From: Eunapius fragilis
Taxonomy: Eukaryota > Porifera > Demospongiae > Spongillida > Spongillidae
Assembly: GCA_963681505.1 (NCBI GenBank)
Contig: OY811971.1
Span: forward strand, 18,430,234 to 18,494,233
Reading direction: 5' to 3'
DNA length: 64,000 nt
Shown: piece by piece, positions 45,393 to 55,582 of the stretch
Position numbering within the stretch: position 1 is the first letter of the stretch
How the letters are laid out: each line of letters starts with the position of its first letter
The notes under the pieces: generated by a model
The model's database searches: none
What the model saw: the letters and a program-made list of their open reading frames with translations, nothing else
What the model was told of the DNA's origin: nothing
Translations under genes and position numbers: made by a program

Positions 45393-45684
45393 CAAGTAAA
45401 TAAAAACATTCTCTCTGAAAAAGTTGGTGGGATATAGTTTTTTGCAGGCAAATAGTATACTGGTGTAAAAAGCAAGGAAACAAGTTTTATCAGAAGGGAA
45501 AATGTAATAGTCCTATATTTAGCACAGTAACAGCATATGCCTTAGTCGAAGTGTGCTAAATATAGGACTATTACATTTTCCCTTCTGATAAAACTTGTTT
45601 CCTTGCTTTTTACACCAGTATACTATTTGCCTGCAAAAACCTATATCCCACCAACTTTCTCAGAGAGAATGTTTTTATTTACTT
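45393..45684. repeat. Long hairpin, copy 2
   Basis: Arms 45393-45525 and 45553-45684 are near-perfect reverse complements and nearly identical to those at 38479-38783. Copy 2 has lost GCAT from the ACTG(CAT)GTGTAAAA position in both arms, which suggests arm-to-arm correction or that the family has two symmetric variants. Confidence 0.9.
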
Positions 45685-46068
45685 TGACTGTAGGGTTTTC
45701 CAGTTGGTTTTTGATTATATCTCGGCATGGTGTCGTGGAAAATACTACTCAAGTTCGCTGTGTGGGCAGGCTGGCGATAATCCATCACACCATCGTAATA
45801 GGTCTACACTCAAGCGCACACGGGGTGCGTGTGATGTATGTACAGGTGTATAGGACTGATGTGCTGTATATACTGGACTGGTGGTGTGATTTATGTACTG
45901 ATTGGTGTGTGATTTATGTAATGGGCTGGTGAATTGGACTGGATGCGAGCATAATTATGGCGGTGTTCACTTCCCATAACAAACTGCACAACAAGCCTTG
46001 CCAGCCAACTATATTAATTTGCTTTTATCGCACTCAAGACAATTACGTCAGTTCGCTCCGCCCAATGA

Positions 46069-46370
46069 GCAAGCTCAGAGGCGGATCCAGGGAGGGGGGG
46101 GGGGGGTTGGGGGGGTTGCAAACCCCCTTTCAAACCGATAATGAATAATTATCATTAGTAACAATTAAGAATTATTGCGAAGTAAAGATGGCTGAAATTC
46201 GTAATACAACTGCAGCTCTGCGAGCAAACAAACGGCAAGGCCGTTATATAGTGTTGTGCGCATGATATAATAAAAAAGCGTTGGCGGCTGGGGAGACCCC
46301 CTCCCCCGCTTCATGAATATTAATTAGCAACCCCCCTTTTCTGAAATCCTGGATCCGCACCTGTAAGCTC
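46069..46370. mobile_element. Short hAT-like MITE with imperfect 8-bp flanking repeat
   Basis: AGAGGCGGATCCAGG at 46077 is matched by CCTGGATCCGCACCT ending at 46362. The flanks GCAAGCTC (46069-46076) and GTAAGCTC (46363-46370) match at 7 of 8. G and C homopolymers sit just inside the ends. It has no coding capacity and lies about 70 bp upstream of the sterol dehydrogenase start, where it could affect promoter function. Confidence 0.75.
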
Positions 46371-46441
46371 TATTTGGGAAGATACGACGAATACAAGCGA
46401 CCTTGCCGGAAATACATTAGTGGGAACGACCGAGACTTTTC

Positions 46442-47626
46442 ATGGAGCCAGAAAATAACTCAATATCGTATCTTTGCAGTGGTATGTTCGGTGTTATTGC
46501 ATTGGGTGCGATATTAGGAATTTATTGGTACAAAAAGTTTAGCCGCACACGGCCACGCCCGGTCCCTTACAGACGATTGGAGCAATTCCCAATCAACGAA
46601 AAAAAGAGTAGTGCGTTAGTTGTTGGTGGAAATGGTAGCCTTGGAAAGGCTTTAATCAATTGTCTACTGAGCGATGCAACATACCAGGTCCACTCATTGG
46701 ACTTGTGTATTCCTATCGAGGGCACCCGCAACCCTCAAGTCACATCCTACATCCAGAGCGATGTCACGAACAGGAAAGACCTGGCGACCGCCTTCAAAGG
46801 GATCGACACAGTCTTCCATACAGCTAGCTTACTCCCTCAGCTTCGGGTGTCCACGGAAGACATGTATCGAGTCAACACTGAAGGTACGATGAACGTGATA
46901 GCTGCTTGCAGGGAGAACCATATCAAGAGGCTTATCTACACCAGTACCTTTGATGCTGTTTGGAATAGAAAAGGCGTTTATAGCAAGCCAAGCGGGATGA
47001 CTTATCCTAACACCAATGACCCTGCTTATCCCTACGGCAGATCAAAGGCGCTTGCTGAAGAGGCGGTTTGCAAAGCGAATGGAACCAATGGCTTGCTGAC
47101 TAGTGTACTAAGGCCAGGGATTATTTTAGCAGCTGACAGCTACTTCACGCCGTCCCTTATGCAGAGGGTGTACACTTGCAAAGAGGCGACATATTGCCAC
47201 ATCAACTATGCACCAGTTGAAGCGATCGCAAAGGCCCACCTCCTAACCGACAAACAACTTTGCCTGGACTCAGTGGCAGCTGGCAAAGCATACTTTGTTA
47301 GTGGACCAGAGATAAGTTTGTATGATCTTTACAATCACATCAGTAGTGCCGCAGGCCAGCTTCCACCCATAGTAGTCCCAAAATGGTTATTGTATGCCTT
47401 GGCATACTTCAATTTTGCAGTGTATTCAGTATTTGGATTTAGCCCTTTTGGTTCTAACGGAAATCTACTTACTCCAGGCTCAATATTTATTACCTATGTG
47501 GACAGGAGATGTGATTCCACTCCAGCCTGTGAGGAACTTGGGTGGGATATGGATTTTCCACCACTGGAAGTGATACTCAAGGATGTGCTGCAAGGTTACA
47601 AACAGCTGTTGTTAGGAAGAAAGTGA
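46442..47626 (+). CDS. 3-beta-hydroxysteroid dehydrogenase / NSDHL-type sterol dehydrogenase, intronless
   Basis: A single open frame of 394 residues. An N-terminal hydrophobic segment (residues 14-29) suggests membrane anchoring. The Rossmann glycine motif is G62-G-N-G-S-L-G68. Catalytic residues Ser168 (YTST) and Y198-G-R-S-K202 (the Y-x3-K pair) are present. A second hydrophobic segment lies at 312-332, as in the 3-beta-HSD family. The length is close to human NSDHL (373). The likely reaction is NAD-dependent oxidation at C3 of a sterol, either with C4 decarboxylation (NSDHL) or as a 3-beta-HSD; sequence alone does not decide. No introns occur, unlike the neighbouring genes. It starts at ATG 46442 and ends at TGA 47624-47626. 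A MITE lies just upstream. Confidence 0.93.
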   Translation: MEPENNSISYLCSGMFGVIALGAILGIYWYKKFSRTRPRPVPYRRLEQFPINEKKSSALVVGGNGSLGKALINCLLSDATYQVHSLDLCIPIEGTRNPQVTSYIQSDVTNRKDLATAFKGIDTVFHTASLLPQLRVSTEDMYRVNTEGTMNVIAACRENHIKRLIYTSTFDAVWNRKGVYSKPSGMTYPNTNDPAYPYGRSKALAEEAVCKANGTNGLLTSVLRPGIILAADSYFTPSLMQRVYTCKEATYCHINYAPVEAIAKAHLLTDKQLCLDSVAAGKAYFVSGPEISLYDLYNHISSAAGQLPPIVVPKWLLYALAYFNFAVYSVFGFSPFGSNGNLLTPGSIFITYVDRRCDSTPACEELGWDMDFPPLEVILKDVLQGYKQLLLGRK

Positions 47627-48160
47627 CGTATACAGCAGGTGCAACTGATGGATGTCTAAGATGATTGCCCTGATACAGTAACATTCTAAAGGAATAGCAT
47701 TTTAGGATATAATATCTCCTTTAGTGTGATGCTTAGTTTTTTTAAGACGTGAAAATTTTTTGCTATAACTTGTATTTTGGCTGGTGCGATGTTTTTATAG
47801 AGGTTTCATGCATGAAAAATAATTGCAATCACTTTGGTACATGCATACACTGAGATAAAATAGCAGGGGCAGTGTAAGGTGGCTTCTAGTGGGGGGAGGG
47901 GGTAAGACTAAAATATGTAATTACGTGAGAGTGGCAGATCTGGGTAGCGACGATTTTCATTATTTCAGGTGGATGTTACAGTCATTTTATACATCTACTT
48001 TAATAGTCCAAATGTTCTCACTAGTGCTATGATGTGTATTAAAATATTGCCCGGTATAAAGTTGTTGGGGGGGGGGGGGGGGGTCCTTCTTTACTGCTGA
48101 AATATAGTATACCCACCCAAAGGAATAGGTGCCTTTAGCTGCTTTATGCGAGATGTACTT
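47627..48160. other. 3' flank of the sterol dehydrogenase gene
   Basis: AT-rich; it contains a run of about 18 G at 48067-48084. Nothing else was recognised. The UPF2-like fragment approaches from the other strand. Confidence 0.5.
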
Positions 48161-49885
48161 GTTGGATCATGGGGATTCAGGATAGCGTGCAGCAGGTCCG
48201 ATAATATGCTCTATGATGCTCCTGATCACTCTGCTCCTAGGTTTGGTGGCAATGGCATCTCTCTCCTGTATGAGGTTAGGCTGGCCATACTGGTCATCCT
48301 GGTGATGCATAGATCGCTGGTTATAAGAGGACTGACCATGACATAGTGGCCACACCCCCTGATCTTGTTTGCCCACCTGCTGTTGATACTGCTGACCATT
48401 ATAAAGGCCACCTCCCCCTCCTCTGTGCTGTTGGTTCACCTGCGCCCTCACTGATGGTACCCTCTGATTGTAGTAAGAGTTCTGCTGCATCTTACAACTG
48501 CTCGTACTCTTGTTGCCTAACAATCTCCATGGCTACAAAGGCACGCCCCTTAGTTTATACAGTGCAGCCCTGACAACAGACCACACCCACCTCTGCTTTC
48601 CTCTACCACAGGGTCTGCAATGGATGACACTGGAAATACACCAGGTGCAAACTAATGAACCATGTGCCCAGGTCAACTTTTAGAACTATCCACTGTGCAC
48701 AGATTATAAATATGTTCCCTAACCCATCTCCCCTAGGACCATGTGACTGGAAAACATCATCTCTATCCCAAAACATCATTGCAACCATGGTAAATCCATA
48801 TACACCATACCCCCAAGCCATAACTCTGACTGACCATCACAGTCCTTCAGACAACCACTCGTGCACTGCATTGGTATGGCAACCCCCATCCTAAACTTCA
48901 CAGCTTCTGTTCTCCTCAACTAATAAATACACACACCCATGTCATCATAAGGAGGGGGAGGAGCGTATGTGGGCGTGGCCTGACCTGCAGTTCCTCGCTC
49001 ATCATCTTATCAAAAGCCAACTGGAACTCATCATCCTCCTTAGAGGGGACAAGCTGGGGCTGGGACTTGAGAATGAAGTCCTAAAAGGAAGAAATGAGGA
49101 CCAGCAGTTGGGTAACCTCCATTGGGGAGTAGTAAGTGGTTGTGACCTTACATCATCCTGTTTATTTTCCTCCTCCACTTCTGCTGCCTCATCCTCCCCC
49201 TCCTCCCCCACCTCTTCATCATTCCCCTCCTCCTCTTCCTCCTCCTTTTTCTCCTACAAGGGTCACATCTTGTCATCACATCGGACGCAAGACTTGCTCA
49301 CATTGTAAGAGACACCAACCAACGTCATGCCCTAACCCCTCATTAAATGTCCTCTACTTCATAACCACTCCCAAACACCAACCACATTAAATGTCCTCTA
49401 CTGTAGTCATGTCTCGCTTCATCTCCAACTGTCTCATTTAAATAAATGTTTCCCACCCACACACACCCTCACCTCCGCATCTCCTTCTCCTCCTCAGACT
49501 CCTCCCCATCATCATGAGAGGCCCCCTCCCCAAGGTTCTCCCCGAACTGCCTCTCCAGGACCAGGGCTGCCTCGTAGGCCTTCTCTGGGGTAGCAAACAG
49601 TGTCAGTGTGGGATGAAGGGACTCCAAGTTGTCTGCAACCAGGTGGTCCACTTCTAACGGCAGGGATCTCCTCTTACCAAACATGGATGGTGTGTGAGTG
49701 TGTGTGTGTGTGTGTTTATGTGTGTGTGTATGTGTGTGTGCATGTGTGTGTGTTAACCAGCCTGGGAGTCATGGCGATGGTTGCCATGGTTATCTGGAAG
49801 AACACAAGGAATGTATCTAGCTTCCTCTGTCAAAGTACTGACCACAGCTGTCCAGGAGCACACAGATCAGCCTAGGTGTAGAGGG
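48160..49885 (-). pseudogene. UPF2: UPF2 (regulator of nonsense transcripts 2) C-terminal fragment
   Basis: Exon pieces on the minus strand, in order: LLDSCGQYFDRGS (from an acceptor at about 49872) overlapping KLDTFLVFFQ in a shifted frame; PLEVDHLVADNLESLHPTLT to LVLERQFGENLG (49676-49480) followed by an acidic DDGEESEEEKE; a Glu-rich exon (49256-49155); then EDDEFQLAFDKMMSEELQ (about 49060-48990) and VAIPMQC (about 48890). This order and these motifs are the third-MIF4G end, the acidic linker and the UPF1-binding region of UPF2, a core nonsense-mediated decay factor. A Gly/Gln/Tyr-rich frame (48490-48167) may be its tail. One frame slip and inconsistent intron phases suggest decay, and the 5' part is missing. 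Confidence 0.75.
49691..49755. repeat. (TG)n microsatellite in a UPF2-like intron
   Basis: Interrupted TG repeats with TATG and CATG variants, between two UPF2-like exons. It may have replaced or expanded into coding sequence, since the expected RYVWWKK segment after LVFFQ is missing. Confidence 0.85.
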
Positions 49886-50075
49886 AGGAAGATGGGGAGG
49901 AGGGTGTAATAATTGATTCACTTAATCATCAGGCTGACAATTACAGCAAAACATACATTTATATATAAAAATATACACATCATTGCGCATGCGCATCGTC
50001 CATATAATACAATCATATATTGCACTTCTTCCCCCTTAAAATCTCTCGGGGGCGGCGGGTTCTCTCAGGGTAACG

Positions 50076-51047
50076 TCAAGTGGTTGATTGAGTTGTTGTT
50101 GTTGTTGTTGGCCGGTGATCATGAGGAGCCTTTCTATCAGTGGACTGAACTTCGTTTCTTCTTACTCCTCTTTGTTCATTACTCGCAGTTGGGTTACTAG
50201 CTCGTATGTCCTGATCAGTACTTGTTATTTCAGGTTGCCTCATCAGTTCCTCCCTTGGCCTTGTTTCCTTTGCAACTTCAACTGCAGCTGGCTCTGTCAT
50301 GTCGGGTGTCCTTCCATCCACCTTGGTGGTAGGCACTGGCACACATACGGCTTCTGGTACTGCGCTCAACTGCTCGATATGTATTCTCCAAACCCTACCA
50401 TCAGGCAATTCCACCTGGTAGGACACAGGACCACATTGCTTTCCAATTCTGCCCCGAACCCACTTGGGATCACTGCCATAATTTCTTGACAAGACAGTCT
50501 GTCTTTCTGCACACTCCCTACCTCTGGCCTTCTTATCATGGTGCCACTTCTGCTCTGCTTGTTTCTTGTGTACCTGTTGCTCAGTAGTTTCCCTCAGCAA
50601 ATGGAGCCTTGTCTTCACCTCTCTCTGCAGAAATAAAACACATGGGGGAACATTAGTCACACTGTGGGGTGTGGTTCTGTATGACAACAAAAAAATAGCA
50701 CAGCCTCTGATTGAGTGGTACCTGTCTTCATAGCTCGCTTATATGTTTGAACAAACCTTTCCACTTGGCCATTTGTGGCAGGATGGTATGGAGCACTACG
50801 GATATGTTTTATTCCATTTTTAGCCATGAACTCTGCAAACTCTGTTGATATGAATTGTGGTCCATTGTCTGAGACAATTTGTTCAGGCAATCCATATGCT
50901 GAAAACACCTGTCACAAAATTTCAATTCTTTTTTGAGATGTTGTGTTTGGCATCTCGAACACTTCAGGCCACTTTGAATGGGCGTCAACTAACAATATAA
51001 ACATCTTTCCATTTATTGGTCCTGCAAAGTCAACATGCACTCTTTGC
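50076..51047 (-). pseudogene. Ty3/Gypsy retrotransposon integrase fragment
   Basis: Minus-strand frames give VHVDFAGPINGKMF (first Asp), then a stop, then YGLPEQIVSDNGPQF (second Asp), NGQVERFVQTYKRAM (catalytic Glu), a frame slip, and LSYRTTPHSVTN followed by a basic C-terminal region with YQVELPDGRVWR. This is the catalytic core and C-terminus of a Gypsy integrase. No protease, reverse transcriptase or long terminal repeat is seen, so it is a truncated relic. It lies just 5' of the UPF2-like fragment on the same strand, possibly in a former intron. Confidence 0.88.
50120..50239. repeat. 120-bp direct repeat associated with the Gypsy relic (partner 51048-51166)
   Basis: CATGAGGAGCCTTTC...CAGGTTGCC occurs at 50120-50239 and again at 51048-51166, about 97% identical. 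At 50120 it is the tail of the integrase frame (QPEITSTDQDIR on the minus strand). At 51048 it abuts the first-Asp region directly, so the two ends were joined by rearrangement or by a second truncated copy. Confidence 0.9.
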
Positions 51048-51166
51048 ATGAGGAGCCTTTCCTTCAGTGGACTGAACTTCGTTTCTTCTTACTCCTCTTT
51101 GTTCATTACTCGCAGTTGGGTTATTAGCTCGTATGTCCTGATCAGTACTTGTTATTTCAGGTTGCC
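51048..51166. repeat. Second copy of the 120-bp Gypsy-associated repeat
   Basis: See 50120-50239. It is followed by a polypurine stretch (51166-51232: GAGGTAGAGGGAGATGGGGA units) that resembles the intron sequence before the UPF2-like exon near 49880. Confidence 0.9.
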
Positions 51167-51400
51167 ACAGAGAGTGAGGTAGAGGGAGATGGGGAGGAGG
51201 GTGAGGTAGAGGGAGGGAGATGGGGAGAGGCATAGAACACAAGTCTGTAAGGTGTACCATAAATTATAACCACACCCTCTCCACCATCAAAATTTAAAGG
51301 CTGAAAATTTGCACAAACTATTTTTAACATCACAAAATAAAATAGTACATACTTGGTAGTGCGTGGGTACAAGTCTGTACATACTCACCGTCAGCATTCG

Positions 51401-51540
51401 CTACTAACCTGAAAGCTTGTGGTTGTCTATAGAAAATGTGGCCCAGCCATATACTTTTCTCCTGCTGAGCATACATTAGGAGAAAAGGATATGGCTGGGT
51501 CACATTTTCTATAGACAACCACAAGCTTTCAGGTTAGTAG
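51401..51540. mobile_element. Foldback MITE (63-bp arms)
   Basis: Arms 51401-51463 and 51478-51540 are inverted copies with two mismatches (CTACTAACCTGAAAGCTTGT and its complement). TA dinucleotides at both ends would fit a TA target duplication. There is no coding capacity. Confidence 0.88.
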
Positions 51541-51569
51541 CTATATATATAATGATAACCATTACCATA

Positions 51570-51816
51570 TTTCCTTGATTACAAGCTGAGGCTTCTATTC
51601 AGGACACAATTGTACCCGCATAAAAAAATTTAACTGCTACTTTGACTTGCTACAGTTTGATGAACAGACCTGAGTCAGGAGCCAATCGGAACACGAGTTA
51701 AGCGAAAAGGTGCACAAACACTACTACATAACAGTAGCAAGTCAAAGTACCAGTAAATTTTTAAATGTAGGTACAATTGTGTCCTGAATTGAAGGTGCGA
51801 ATTGTAATCTAGGAAA
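51570..51816. mobile_element. MITE with about 75-bp inverted repeats and TA duplication
   Basis: The left part TTCCTTGATTACAAGC...TTCAGGACACAATTGTACC...TTTGACTTGCTAC is mirrored by the right part ending GTAATCTAGGAA. TA at 51568-51569 and 51817-51818 flanks it. It fits a Tc1/mariner-type non-autonomous element. Confidence 0.82.
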
Positions 51817-51829
51817 TAGTATTCGGTAG

Positions 51830-52372
51830 TTTGATCTTAAAATAAAATATCTGTACAACTGTCTGACCTTCAAGTCTTGTGAATGTGGTTGCCCACAAAG
51901 TATTGCTGGGTTCCACTCCAATGTTCTTAAGTGCTACATCATGACTTTTCACAAACAGGCCATCGTGCAACCTAAAGCCTTCTCTGATTATCTTTTCAAT
52001 AGTTTACAACTTACTGCTTGTTGTACTTCAATTGTGGTTTGTTCTGACAGTTCCTGAAGACTTCAAACTATTGCATTGGATTTACTCTTGTTGGATGCTG
52101 ACCTATACCTCAGTATCCATTTCACACGGAGGAGATAAAGGGTTGCAAACATGTGAGAGGTACGCTCCTGCAGAAATGTCTGTTTTACTTGAGTTGCATT
52201 GAAGCAGTACATCACTTGGGAGGGACAAGAAGACGTCAGGAGCTGCATTTATGCTGGAAGCAGTTAAAGGTGAGTTGTCATAACAACAGGGACATGTGTT
52301 CTTTGCTGATAATGTCAGGCATGTTATGATACATCTTGCACAGACAAGACTTCGGGGCATTTGCTAGACTAG
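51830..52372 (-). pseudogene. Second RAG1-like (N-RAG family) relic, internally deleted
   Basis: The minus frame at 52360-52103 reads LVCARCIITCLTLSAKNTCPCC, then VLLQCNSSKTDISAGAYLSHVC. This parallels LVCATCLICAARCPCC and VVCGTCKSSVKAISYDSHCC of the gene at 31304-34693. Further down (about 51990-51880) come HDGLFVKSHDVALKNIGVE and, in a shifted frame, YFVGNHIHK, matching DDGPCMKSIQLFLNRLGV and FVGN of the same gene. The whole core between these is missing. Stops and frame changes mark it as a relic. It is a different, diverged copy and not a duplicate of the first. Confidence 0.7.
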
Positions 52373-53286
52373 AAGCATGCCACTCCATCTATGACCAATG
52401 TCTTGTAAAACACACAGAGAAATGTTGAGAGTTAAGTAATAGCAACATGATGTCACAGTAGATGATTATTATTTTTCACATGAAGCTATTGTTTCTTTTA
52501 TGAACCAATTTCCCCCCTATGAACCGAAATGCACTTATTAGAGGAGCACACAGTTGAGTGGGTGAGAAGATACAACTTTGGATTTGGCATGCTGGTGAGC
52601 AAGGTGATGAAACGATTTACCCACCGTTTCAACGCACTTTGTGAACCACACACACATACACGCAGTGTTAACCTTTCAGACATAATAGCATTAAATAGGT
52701 TGCCGTGAGACAAGGATGGACATTATATACTTAGCAATTCAAATCTAGCATTTGAATACCACCTACAGTTCAATCAGAAACAAAGAAACGAGGCTACGGT
52801 GCATCGTCAAAGAGCACTTCATAAGTATTGCTCTGACTCAATCCATGTTCAGCCACCCACAAAGAGAGCAAAACGTACCCCAAAACACATTGTTGCTTCA
52901 TAGTATAGCAGATTTATATTCACGTAAAACACAACATGCGCGTTCCCTATTCCACTTGACAATGTTTGCACGTTGCTTTTGAAGCATATAAGTAGCGTCT
53001 CAGAAAAAGAGTAAAATAAAACGAAAGCTCGATCTATGCACAATACCTTTGTAAATGTCGTTTCTCAACTGGAAGTTCGCACGTCCCGGACTAACAAGTT
53101 TTGAAAACTCACCTCCGCGTAAGTAGGCCGCTTTTGAACGACACTTTTTCAGACCGAAACCATTTTTGATGCCCAAACATACCTCGTTCAGTAGAGCACA
53201 GGTTCATCTTCAACAATACTTCGTCTAAAGGGTCATCACGTGTTCTATTCAGTAACTGTACAACGAATTCCAACGGGTACATATCA
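52373..53286. other. Intergenic; nothing recognised
   Basis: About 900 bp with no coding motif, repeat end or RNA gene that I can support. Confidence 0.5.
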
Positions 53287-53291
53287 TTACA

Positions 53292-54464
53292 CAGGCCCGT
53301 TGGCTGGGGGGGTTCCCTGGGTTCCCGGGAAACCCCCCCCCCCCCCCCACCCCCCGCATGTCACGGATTAGTTCCGGCCAAGATTATTTTTTATCATCCA
53401 GTTTAACTAATTTAACCCCTAGGGGTATTTTCTTTGTTGTTCTTAAATTAGATTTGCATATCGTCTGTTGAACGGTTTTGCCACAGGAAAAAAAAGCGTG
53501 TTCCGGACCTTGGGTTTTACCGCATCCACGTATTCTAAGTGCCCAAGTCAACAGTGAATACATTTGATGAAACATATATCCCAAGGCCGATAGGATAATA
53601 CCCAAGGTTCTGAACACCATTTTTTCCCCTGTGATATACGCGCGGTCGGAACAGAGGGAAAGATAATGCAATTGATCTGCTAAATTGTGCAAATCAAGTC
53701 TCTTGACAGCTTTAAGCAATGGAAAATGGCTGAAAATTGTACCAAAAGTGCAGCGACTTTCACTTTGCCAGAAGGCGAAGCTACTGACTCCATGCAATAG
53801 TAGTTTGCAATAGCCCGATGACGATCAAGGTTTACAGAATGTCGATCAAGGGACACGGTATGTTGACCAAAGGACACAGAATGTCACTCGTACTCCAAGT
53901 GAAGTCAGTAGTGGATGTAGATGTAGATAGTGAACGCCTTCAAAATATATATGTCCAAACGGAGTCACACTTACTTCAAAGCACTGCAAATGACAAACAT
54001 TGGAAGGCTCATAAATGAACATTTATCTCCCAGTGAAGTTACAGACTACTATCAGGAGAGAATGGTCCTATATGCATCAATTTTTGGTCCTATCTATACA
54101 TCCAGCGATTTGGAGCCATGCAAAATGATTGCTGAAGCAAGCTGAATCAGTGGGAGATCAAAGCATTGTCGAGCTCTGCCCAGATAAGACCCATAATACA
54201 TACGATTGCTTTGTTTTTTATGACTGCCGAATTGCATGCATGCATGGGTCTTCCGGCTAGATATACCATAATCTCTTCCTTCGTATCAGTATCGGCTGCG
54301 TAAGCAAAGTGCATCCACCGCTGGTGTGTCATGTGTGTGAGAGTGGGGGGAGGGGTTATCCGCGGGATTCAGTGATTCAGATCGTATTATGTATAATAAT
54401 TGTTCCAGGTTTAATGAATAAGGAACCCCCCCCCCCCCCAGTTTACAACCAGCCTACGGGCCTG
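53292..54464. mobile_element. Non-autonomous TIR element with 5-bp target duplication (TTACA) and internal G/C tracts
   Basis: The left end CAGGCCCGTTGGCTGG (53292) and right end, complement CAGGCCCGTAGGCTGG (to 54464), match at 15 of 16. TTACA flanks both sides (53287-53291 and 54465-54469). G and C runs sit just inside both ends (53307-53356 and 54426-54439). No transposase was recognised; frames at 53384-53797 and 53930-54145 lack known motifs. It shares its architecture with 28370-29361: CAGG ends, 5-bp duplication and homopolymer tracts. Confidence 0.85.
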
Positions 54465-54469
54465 TTACA

Positions 54470-55368
54470 ACCGTTGCATGTTAGGTGAGGTAATTGCCCA
54501 CATTTTGTCCCTCAATTCTATAACACCCGTGATACGTAATAATTAAAGCACATATCTTGATTTTAACTTCATAATCCATTATAATCAGAAACTGAAATTT
54601 TAACAGTGGAAAGTAAAAAAAATTCCTCTATAAAGTTAAAACATTGAATTTGGAATTTTTCCTCCAATGTATGGGGCATTTCTGGATATATGCTGGCCAG
54701 AACGTGTAGACATACACATTTTATACTTACGTACTGTTATGTAGGTCGTCGTGACAACTGTCAACGTAATACACATTTACTCACCGTTCAATCTTGACTT
54801 CTTATTGTCCAGCACTTGGGAGGCAGTGTTTAGATCAGACCCAGACTATTTATCCTTTTAAACTGTTCTTCTTGTTTCAGCATGATCAAGGTAGCGTTTG
54901 TGCTCACCAACCCGCTTGGATTCAGGGCCTTTTTGGTACCACCAAGTTCTTTCTGCGTCTCGCTTCGATCTGCGTCGTCTTTTCTTGCTCGCTTCGTCTC
55001 AGGGTCTTGCCCTTTTCTTAACCCGATCCCTTCTATTTCTTTGCTCGCTTCGTTTCAGGATCTTTTTCGTACCGCGCTTGACCGGCGTCTCGCATGGATC
55101 TTCATCATAGCTACAGTAAGAAGCGAATATATACATGTTGATAGATGGGAAAATAAAATTAAAAATAGGATGACGAGGGTCTGTACCTTGCCCTTTTCCT
55201 GACCCGATTCACTCAAGATCCCGTTGTCGTTCGTCGGCTCGCTTCTGCTCAGAGTTCGCCTGGTAACGTTCTCCGGCTTTTGCTTTGTTTGCCACAGAAC
55301 TAGGTTCATGCTTTGCTCTCATTGTACAGATCTCTTTTGACCCGAAGGCATGTTTCAACCAGAACATA
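54470..55368. other. Intergenic, with degenerate TCGCTTCG..TCAGG repeats at 54900-55260
   Basis: No gene was recognised. Between about 54950 and 55260 the phrases CTCGCTTCGTCTCAGG, CGCTTCGTTTCAGGATC, CCTTTTCTTAACCCGATCCC and CCTTTTCCTGACCCGATTCA recur, indicating an old, imperfect tandem repeat with a unit of about 60 bp or more. The frames across it are products of the repeat. Confidence 0.5.
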
Positions 55369-55580
55369 AGACAACTTCACGATCTGATTGTTTTGTACTC
55401 CGGATGTGATGTCACCTAGTCACTACGAAGAAGTCCGTTGTTGTCTCTAGCTTTTACTGGGCCTCATATAGTTACATCGTTGTGGGGCCCAATAAAAGCT
55501 AGAGACAACAACGGACTTCTTCGTAGTGTCTAGGTGACATCACATCCGGAGTACAAAACAATCAGATCGTGAAGTTGTCT
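55369..55580. mobile_element. Foldback MITE (95-bp arms, about 22-bp loop)
   Basis: Arms 55369-55463 and 55486-55580 are inverted copies with about one mismatch (AGACAACTTCACGATCTGAT and its complement at the right end). No coding capacity is present. Confidence 0.92.
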
Positions 55581-55582
55581 AT

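Larger units (their letters stand above)
42935..45684. repeat. Composite repeat, copy 2, carrying a nested 2-kb element
   Basis: The left part 42935-43331 matches 37957-38370 at high identity. The right part 45353-45684 matches the AGCAAAAGTACCT junction and hairpin of copy 1. Between them is the 43333-45350 element, absent from copy 1, so copy 1 shows the empty site. Small length differences (a loss of GCTTCTTGG near 43190, and an 80-90-bp absence after 45364) separate the two. Confidence 0.88.

Noticed and set aside
46069..46370. A 5-bp target duplication AAGCT for this MITE, as in the other two G/C-tract elements
   Set aside because: It would leave an unexplained extra T on the right; the 7-of-8 match GCAAGCTC/GTAAGCTC is as good, so family membership is left open.
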